Positions 57,536 through 64,000 of a stretch of DNA of 64,000 bases are shown here, one piece after another. The stretch's first letter is position 1. Each line of letters opens with the position of its first letter. The translations under genes and the position numbers were made by a program. The DNA comes from Aaosphaeria pasadenensis (taxonomy: Eukaryota; Ascomycota; Dothideomycetes; Pleosporales): positions 62,001 to 126,000 of the forward strand of contig JAKLMB010000035.1 in the NCBI GenBank assembly GCA_022813625.1. Direction: 5' to 3'. Below the pieces are notes generated by a model that was not told where the DNA came from, did no database searches, and saw only the letters and a list, made by a program, of their open reading frames with translations.

Positions 57536-60500
57536 ATGGTTGATCAGCACTCAGCATACACCGGTAACAGAACAGACGGCAGCTCGACTGCTCTCTACGG
57601 AAATGTCTATGGCGATGTACACTTTGGTGGTGAGAGCAGTGGATCGAATCTCAATCATTGTCTCCGCGCCTTCAGACTCACTGATCCACACGACGACAAA
57701 GCCCGGATCGAAGGAGACAAGGACAAGCTTCTCAAGAGCTGCTATGGTTGGATCTTCGAAAACCCTGGTTTCCAACGCTGGATAACAGACAAGGAGTCAA
57801 GACTGTTGTGGATCAAAGGCGATCCGGGGAAAGGGAAGACGATGATGACCATGGGCATTATTGATGAGCTGTCTGCAGGAGACAGTTCGCAACCAAAAAG
57901 TCCTAGCTCTAGACCCGATTTGGTAGCATTCTTCTTCTGTCAAAACGCCAGACCGGAGCTTAACAACGCAGTCTCCATCCTACGTGGACTCATTTACCTG
58001 CTTGTTAAACAAAAGAAGGATCTCATGCCACATGTACAAAAGCAATACGATATTACCGGCAGCGAGCTTTTCGAAGGACCGAATGCTATCTATGCACTCA
58101 AGAAAATTCTTTCAGAAATATTACACGAGCCGTCACTTCCGATGACATACCTTGTTATCGACGGCCTCGACGAGTGCGTGTCCGGTCTTCTTGACATCCT
58201 ACATGTCATCACTGACGACGACCTTGCGCCGCAGTCAAGGCTCAAGTGGATGGTGACAAGCCGCAACATGCCGGTCATCAAGCGATACCTACAGCCTGAT
58301 TTGCTCAAGGTAAAGATCAGCCTTGAGGTCAGCGCAAGCGAGGTATCAGAAGCGGTTGCAGTGTATGTAAGCTACAAAGTTCAGCAACTGGCGAAGAGGT
58401 TACAATACGATCTTAGCACTGAAGCGGAGGTGAAACAAGTGCTTTGCGAGAAAGCAGAAGGGACGTTTTTATGGGTATCACTGGTCTGTAAGGAGTTGGA
58501 AGAAGTGGCCCTCTATCAAACACGAGCAGTTCTGCAAGCACTACCGCCTGGACTAGATCCGTTGTACAAACGAATGATGATACAAATCTCCGCACAAACG
58601 AATGTTGAGACTGCAAAATACTGTAAGGAAATTCTGAAAGCAATGGCCCTCGCCTATCGGCCGCTTCAATTCCAAGAGATCGCGGTTGTGGCTAGCCTCC
58701 CTAGCGATTTGTTTCACCAGTTTAAGGAGATAAAGGACCTAGTCAATCGCTGCGGGTCGTTTCTAACCATGCGGCAAAACGTTGTGTCTTTTATTCACCT
58801 GTCCGCCAAAGATTACCTTATGTCGGAGGATGGCCAGAAAGTGTTCCACGAATCAGCAGCAGAAGTACACAGAGAAATAGCGGCTCGCATTATCGACACC
58901 ATGCAGAGAACACTGCGCAAGAACATATGCAATATTCCGTCCCTAGAAACAAACATACAGAAAGCAAAAGACCTTGTGAAAGGCAGTAGTCTCCCACCGA
59001 TCGAGTACGCGTGCGAGCACTGGGTCGATCATGTGCAAAATTCTACGCAGAACGATAGTATCTTGTCGGATGGTGGCACAGTTGATAGATTTCTCCGAAG
59101 TCACCTTCTTCATTGGATTGAAGCCATGGTATTATTGCAGAAATTGCCCGAAGCCATATTAGCAATGCGGAAACTGCAGCTAGTCGCAAAGGTAGGTCAA
59201 AGACCTGCATATCAACACTATCACTAACATATACCAGAGACCAAAAAGCACCAAAATGGCCGAAGTTATACACGATGCATTGAGATTTTTGATGTGGAGC
59301 GGATCAACGGTACAGGACCAGCCTTTACAGTTGTACTATGGCGCGCTAGTATTTACTCCAAAACAGAGCTTTCTGCGACGACAATTCTCTCAAGAGATTC
59401 TACAGAAGGTCAAAGTGAAAATGGGACTCGATGAAGACTGGGGCCCTCTACTGCAAACACTAGAAGGTCAAGGTAGCCGTGTGAATAGCGTGGCCTTTTC
59501 GCCTGAGGGAGAAAGAATAGCATCAGCTGCAGATGACGGGACGGTCAAGGTTTGGCAGGCGCGGACAGGAAAGCTTCTGAACACTTTCCAAGGCCATTCC
59601 AGCGCCGTGCGGTGCGTCGTATTTGCGCCTGAGGGAAACCGATTGGCGTCAGCGTCAGACGACAACACAGTGCGAGTATGGGACGAGGCAGATCTCGCAC
59701 ATGATACATTGAGTGCGCATACTGGTCCAGTGAGCAGCGTAGCCTTTTCGCCTGATGGAGATCAGCTAGCATCAGGGTCAAACGACAAAACCGTGCGAAT
59801 ATGGAATGCGACAGGCCAACCGATTCACACGCTTAAAGGCAGTGCAGACAGAGTTACCGCCGTGGCTTTTGCGCCTACAGGCCATCGACTAGCATCAGGC
59901 GACATCAATAGAACGATCCAAGTATGGGACACAAAACAAGGAAAGCCCCTCTACATGCTTCGAGATTTCCAGCATCGACCGGCCCTTCCTGTAAGTTTGG
60001 CATTCTCGGCAACCTTCGACCAAGTAGTGTCTTGTTCAACGCCTGGGCTTCCAAGTGTGCTCAATTTAAAAACTGGTGAATATCTCTGTACGCTTCCATG
60101 TCCATGTCCACCTGAATCTTGCGCCCGTATGGCATTCTCCGCCGCTGGAGATCTGATTGCATCAACTTTTTATGATGAGATCAGGGTATTTGATGCAACA
60201 AACGGTCGTTTCCTCTATAGGTTTGTGGATCCGAGAATAACAGCCGTGACAAGCGTAGCATTTTCACCAACAGAAGACGAGCTAGTGTTGGGCTCTAAGG
60301 AGGGACTAGTGCTACTGTGGGACTTGAAGCGTCAAGAGCCACCCGAAGGCCATCTGGGTCGCTTACTTTCTACAGCCTTTTCGCCCATGGGTGATCAAAT
60401 GGCATCAAGTTCATGGGACGGGACGATAAAGATGTGGGACACTAGAACAGGGAAGGTATTATACACCCTCCCTGGTCACACGAACGATTATAGCATGGCT

Positions 60501-61247
60501 TTCTCGCCAGCTGGCAACGAGCTAGCGACAGGTTCAATTGATGGAAGAGTGCGAGTTTGGGATGTAGAGACGGGGGTTTTATTGCATAGATTCCCGAGTC
60601 GCAATTGTTCCATTTATAGTGTAGCCTTCTCGCCAACAGGTGATCTCCTAGCATCGGGTTGTAAGAGCGACGGAACGGTGCTGGTGTGGAATGTGAAGAG
60701 GTGGGAGATATTGCACACTCTGATAGGTCATACGCATGATATAAATAACGGATCTAGTATGAAAAGTGTGTTACTCTCGCCAGCGGGCGATCGAATGGTA
60801 TCACACTTATCGGATGGAACAGTACGCATGTGGGATATCAAGACCGGGAATCAGCTGAGCACGTGTACCGACTTTCGGCGGCGCGTGCATCATTTATATT
60901 TCTCGCGAGATTTTCTGCTGGTAATGCTTCAAGATGATACGTTAGGGATATTGGATGCGATAACCGGTGCGAAGTTACACCCCTCGGGTGAAACGTCAGA
61001 ACTCCTGAATAAGAGGGGGTGGCTAGGAAATTTCGTACAAGGGCTCTGTTTTCCTCCATCCTACGGCGATTACAAAGTTATCTCCTTTCAGGGCAATCTA
61101 GTTGCGTTTGGATTCACCACCGGTCGATTGGTTCTGCTTGATTTGCCCAAGTTCAGGAGTAGATCTGGTGTCGCTTTCGGGGGTCATGACAATTTTGAGC
61201 TTTATGGTAGCTTGGAAGAGGAGGAAAGTCCTGATGGGAGAGTTTGA
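57536..61247 (+). CDS. NLR-type receptor: N-terminal amyloid-type motif, NACHT, WD40 repeats
   Basis: Exons 57536-59191 and 59238-61247 give 1221 residues. Residues 8-32 are a short polar stretch containing NRTDGSSTALYGNVYG, related to the two motifs at the end of the divergent Helo-like protein. The NACHT domain begins at LRAFRLTDPHDDKARIE. The P-loop GDPGKGKT is at 95-102 and Walker B LVIDGLDEC at 206-214, followed by MVTSRNMPVIKRYL and the helical region to about 550. About 12 WD40 repeats follow from residue 615 (VNSVAFSPEGERIASAADDG, then VWQ; VSSVAFSPDGDQLASGSNDK, then IWN), enough for nearly two propellers. The domain order matches NWD2/HET-E-type receptors, where the WD40 part senses a ligand and the NACHT oligomerises. 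The repeats differ from one another. No stops or shifts. Intron: 59192-59237. Confidence 0.93.
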
Positions 61248-61827
61248 AAGTCTCTTTGCAGCACGTTATCAGACCGCCTTATTCACTGTATATAGCTAAT
61301 TAATTAATACAAGTAGCATATCAAGAGCTTCACTTTGTGTGCATTTACCAGCACTCGGCATCATTCTATGGAGGCCAAACCCAACAACGACCGACGACCA
61401 AAAGCGACCTAATCTTTTATGGATGATCAGAGTCAGTAACTATGAAATTAACCGTGGTTCTGTCTTGTGAAATGGCACAGACAACTCGTCTCAGCATAGA
61501 TTTCCATAGCCACTTGCCAGATACCTCAATCGTAAACACGGATATACGCACTTATGTGGAATTAAGAAGCGACTCCATCCAATTGTTGTGCTACAACTAC
61601 GAAATAAGACGAGCCACTCATCTGACACCGCGCTCCAGCCGCGTTGGACGGTCCTGTCTTGGCCTTCGTCAGTGGCCCTTTGTCTCAACGCGACCCCGCG
61701 CGTCTACCACAAAATATTATGCAACACTGAATCTGCTGACACCAGGAAAGCTGATCTACAATCCCTCGAATTTGGTCTTTCAAACCTTGCAAGATAAACG
61801 CCAAAGTAGAATCGCAATCACAACAGA
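61248..61827. other. Intergenic stretch
   Basis: Holds the receptor 3' flank and the promoter of the NmrA-like gene. A 129-codon frame at 61442-61831 runs into the next start codon and looks like chance. Confidence 0.45.
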
Positions 61828-62840
61828 ATGATCACTGTCGCAGTAGCAGGCGGAACCTCCCCCGGACTCGGTCGCTCCATCCTCGAAGCCCTCACCAACC
61901 AACCGGAGAGAATCACACCCATAGTCCTAAGCCGCGAGACATCCAAAACCCCGAAATGGCTCTCAGACCTCGTCATCGAGGTCCGAAGAGTGAACTACCA
62001 ATCCCCAGGATCCCTAGACGACGCACTGAACGGCGTCCACACAGCCAGTCTCCCCTACGTTCTTCGTACATAGACAATGCATAGCTCATGCGATGAAACC
62101 AGGTCATTTCCACGCTGCTCGCCATAGACGGAACATGGGCATCCACGCAACTCAACCTCCTTTCCGCCTGTATCCGGGCCGGCGTATCGCGCTTCGCGCC
62201 CGCTGAATTCGGCCTCGGTCCGCTGTCCGCCCACCACATCGCCCTCGTGTCTCCGCAGGTCGAAGTCATGAATGCGTGCCGCGAAGCGAAGCTCCAGAAT
62301 CCGGCGACCTTCGAGTACGCGGGGTTTCATCCGGGGTTGTTTATGAACTACCTTGGTTACGGGGCGCCGGATCAGGAGGAGGCGTTGCATGGGTTTGAGG
62401 ACAATTGGGAGGACTCGTGGTTCCATGTTAATACGATGAAGGCGGAGATTCCGCTGACGAAGGAGGGGGAGGTGCCGAGGATCACGATGACGGAGTTGAG
62501 GGATGTGGGGCGGTTTGTTGCTGCTGCTTGTTTGCTGCCTGATGGGTTTTGGCAGGAGGATTTTAGTATGGTGGGGGAGACGTTGCGAATGGATGAAATT
62601 GTCAAGGTTATCGAGAAGGTGAAAGGGGGGAAGGTGGAGGTTATGTATCGTAAGTATGATGAGCTCGCCGCATTGACGAAGAGGGAAGAGAATCCTTGGA
62701 GGAAGTTTTGGTATGAACTTGAGGGGGCAATTGCAAGAGATACAAAAGGGGAGGCGTTTGTGGATCCGATTCTGAATGGGCTATTTCCAGACATCAAGCC
62801 AGTGTCGATTGAAGAGTACTTGACGAAGTATTGGACTTGA
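61828..62840 (+). CDS. NmrA-like/isoflavone reductase-like NAD(P)-binding protein
   Basis: Atypical short-chain dehydrogenase of the NmrA/isoflavone reductase group, either a reductase or an NAD(P) sensor. Exons 61828-62043 and 62103-62840 give 317 residues. The Rossmann loop is at the very start, VAVAGGTSPGLGRSILEAL (GGTxxGLG). Then ITPIVLSRET, LDDALNGVHT and, after the intron, VISTLLAIDGTWASTQLNLL, ACIRAGVSRFAPAEFG (the usual xRFxPSEFG motif) and YAGFHPGLFMNYLGYG. RDVGRFVAAACLLPD and the C-terminal VSIEEYLTKYW are also typical. The intron appears to use a GC donor (GCCAGT at 62044) with a CAG acceptor; no GT donor keeps the frame and the conserved VHTVIST join. The substrate is unknown. Its 3' end converges on a wall protein gene 75 bp away. 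Confidence 0.88.
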
Positions 62841-62915
62841 ATAAAAGAGGAAGAATTTGATTCAGCCCATGCAACTGGGTGCTAATGTATGTACATGAAT
62901 TCCCAACCTGTATAA

Positions 62916-64000
62916 TCATACCAGTTGCCTAGCATATCTCCCTGCCTTTGGCGCATTGGTGGGATACATCAAGCATGAGCAAGCCGAGCTAACCTTCTCC
63001 GCACTGCCACCACAATTGTTTAGGTACTTTGGAATAGCACTAGCAGCTAAGACAGCACTTTTAGTATATGTGGCACAGAATGTTTTCGCCGGAACTGATG
63101 CGGTGGGGTTGAAGATCTGATTTACGCAATTATTTCTCGGGCAGGAAGGCGCTTTGGTCGGATATGCCGTGTTACTGCGCTTGGTGGTGACGGAAGCACT
63201 GACTCGAGTCGTTGTTACGGTGATCAACTTTGTGGGTTGAGCGGAAGGAGCCTGTGTGGAAGAGGCCTTCGACGGTGCTGGTGGTTGCGGTGCATTGTTG
63301 TCTGAGGTGCCACTTCGTTCAATCTGAGCGTTCCTACACGACGTTGAAGAGCATTTGTGGTAGATACTCATTGCACCGCCATTACCGCAGAATTGCGTGT
63401 TGTTACCAGCACATTTCATAGTGCAGGAGCCCATAACTCCATCTTTAGGTGCGTTCTCCGGCTTCATGGCATTGTCGCAGAAGCATTCGCGGCCATACTC
63501 AACTCCTGCGTAGGAGAATCCGTTCGAGGAGCAGAAGTCGACGCACTTCTCGACTGTCATGTCGTCCGAGGATGTGCTCTCCCCAGTGAAAGCTCGTCCG
63601 TCGATGTTGTCCTTACCACAGCCGACGTATTCCCACTGCTTGCTCGAAGTCAAGTCCACGTAGTTGGTCTTTGGCGGACCTATGACCTTTGTAGCAGCGC
63701 AATCCGTGATGAGAATGGCAGGTTCAGGCCCAGAGGTGATTGGGTTGCATCCAGGCAGCTCTTCGAGAGACCCGTCAACTTGCTCATTGATGAGCTCTGG
63801 CAATTTGCATGCGTTGCATTCGGCATCTGTGTACATTGTGACAGCATCACACTTAGAAACGGCGCCAGAGTCGTCCAGGCAGGTATCCACAGCCTTCTGA
63901 AGTGTACCAACATTCCAGCCATTGACAAAGTCTCCGTGGAAGCCGTAGCCAGTTGGATCACCGTTCGCGAACACGAAGGGATGCTGGTCGCCAGTCCACT
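62916..64000 (-). CDS. DUF1996 and WSC-domain protein, truncated by the window edge
   Basis: The frame stays open to the window end, so the N-terminus (signal peptide and most of DUF1996) is missing. The visible 361 residues begin WTGDQHPFVFANGDPTGYGF and HGDFVNGWN, the conserved end of DUF1996. A WSC domain follows, WEYVGCGKDNIDGRAFTGES, CVDFCSSNGFSYAG, YGRECFCDN, and CAGNNTQFCGNGGAMSIY, with the usual paired cysteines. Next comes a serine/threonine/proline/alanine-rich linker (QPPAPSKASSTQAPSAQPTK), probably O-mannosylated. A second cysteine-rich module ends the protein (SCPRNNCVNQIFNPT, FCATYTKSAV, NNCGGSAEKVSSACSCL). Such proteins are secreted and bind wall or extracellular glycans. The exact role is unknown. 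Confidence 0.9.
   Translation of the reverse strand, partial: WTGDQHPFVFANGDPTGYGFHGDFVNGWNVGTLQKAVDTCLDDSGAVSKCDAVTMYTDAECNACKLPELINEQVDGSLEELPGCNPITSGPEPAILITDCAATKVIGPPKTNYVDLTSSKQWEYVGCGKDNIDGRAFTGESTSSDDMTVEKCVDFCSSNGFSYAGVEYGRECFCDNAMKPENAPKDGVMGSCTMKCAGNNTQFCGNGGAMSIYHKCSSTSCRNAQIERSGTSDNNAPQPPAPSKASSTQAPSAQPTKLITVTTTRVSASVTTKRSNTAYPTKAPSCPRNNCVNQIFNPTASVPAKTFCATYTKSAVLAASAIPKYLNNCGGSAEKVSSACSCLMYPTNAPKAGRYARQLV

Noticed and set aside
61442..61831. 129-codon plus-strand frame before the NmrA-like gene
   Set aside because: It overlaps the start codon of a well-supported gene and has no recognisable feature.

Overview
The window reads as chromosomal DNA of a filamentous ascomycete (Pezizomycotina). 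Genes are interrupted by short GT-AG introns, mostly 45-60 nt. The families present are fungal: a mitoribosomal Mhr1/mL67 protein, NOP16, HET-domain and Helo-like NLR proteins, a DUF1996-WSC wall protein and large MFS transporters. Several gene pairs share one bidirectional promoter. I cannot name the class or species from sequence alone, and I see no tRNA, rRNA or intact transposon. Exon joins were worked out by hand from splice consensus, frame continuity and family conservation.

Left part (1-14.8 kb) is mostly housekeeping. It holds a phospholipase D with a long low-complexity insert, a Lag1-type ceramide synthase, Vps38/UVRAG divergent from Mhr1, a MetE-like zinc enzyme and a short-chain dehydrogenase. 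From 16.8 to 23.3 kb there is an allantoate-permease-like transporter, a decayed protein kinase gene with stops but a still recognisable intron, and a large fungal membrane protein of unknown role.

From 23.8 to 31.4 kb lie a cyclase-family hydrolase, an HpcH/HpaI-type aldolase, a salicylate-hydroxylase-like flavoprotein and a sugar-type MFS transporter. Together they look like a small catabolic or detoxification cluster, with clustered CreA-like GTGGGG/CTGGGG sites in two of the promoters. A HET-NACHT-ankyrin receptor (32.4-36.8 kb) and a cytochrome P450 (38.4-40.3 kb) follow, then two small hypothetical genes.

From 44.8 to 54.1 kb are a ZIP zinc transporter divergent from NOP16, a multi-pass membrane protein, a 3 kb gene-poor stretch and a hexose-type transporter. 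A small six-cysteine secreted protein lies at 55.4 kb.

The most interesting locus is 56.3-61.2 kb. A 286-residue Helo-like protein is transcribed divergently from a NACHT-WD40 receptor. The end of the first carries two short G-N motifs, and the receptor starts with a matching copy. This is the layout of HET-S/NWD2-type amyloid signalling, in which a receptor templates folding of a membrane-acting cell-death effector. The window ends with an NmrA-like reductase and a truncated DUF1996-WSC protein.
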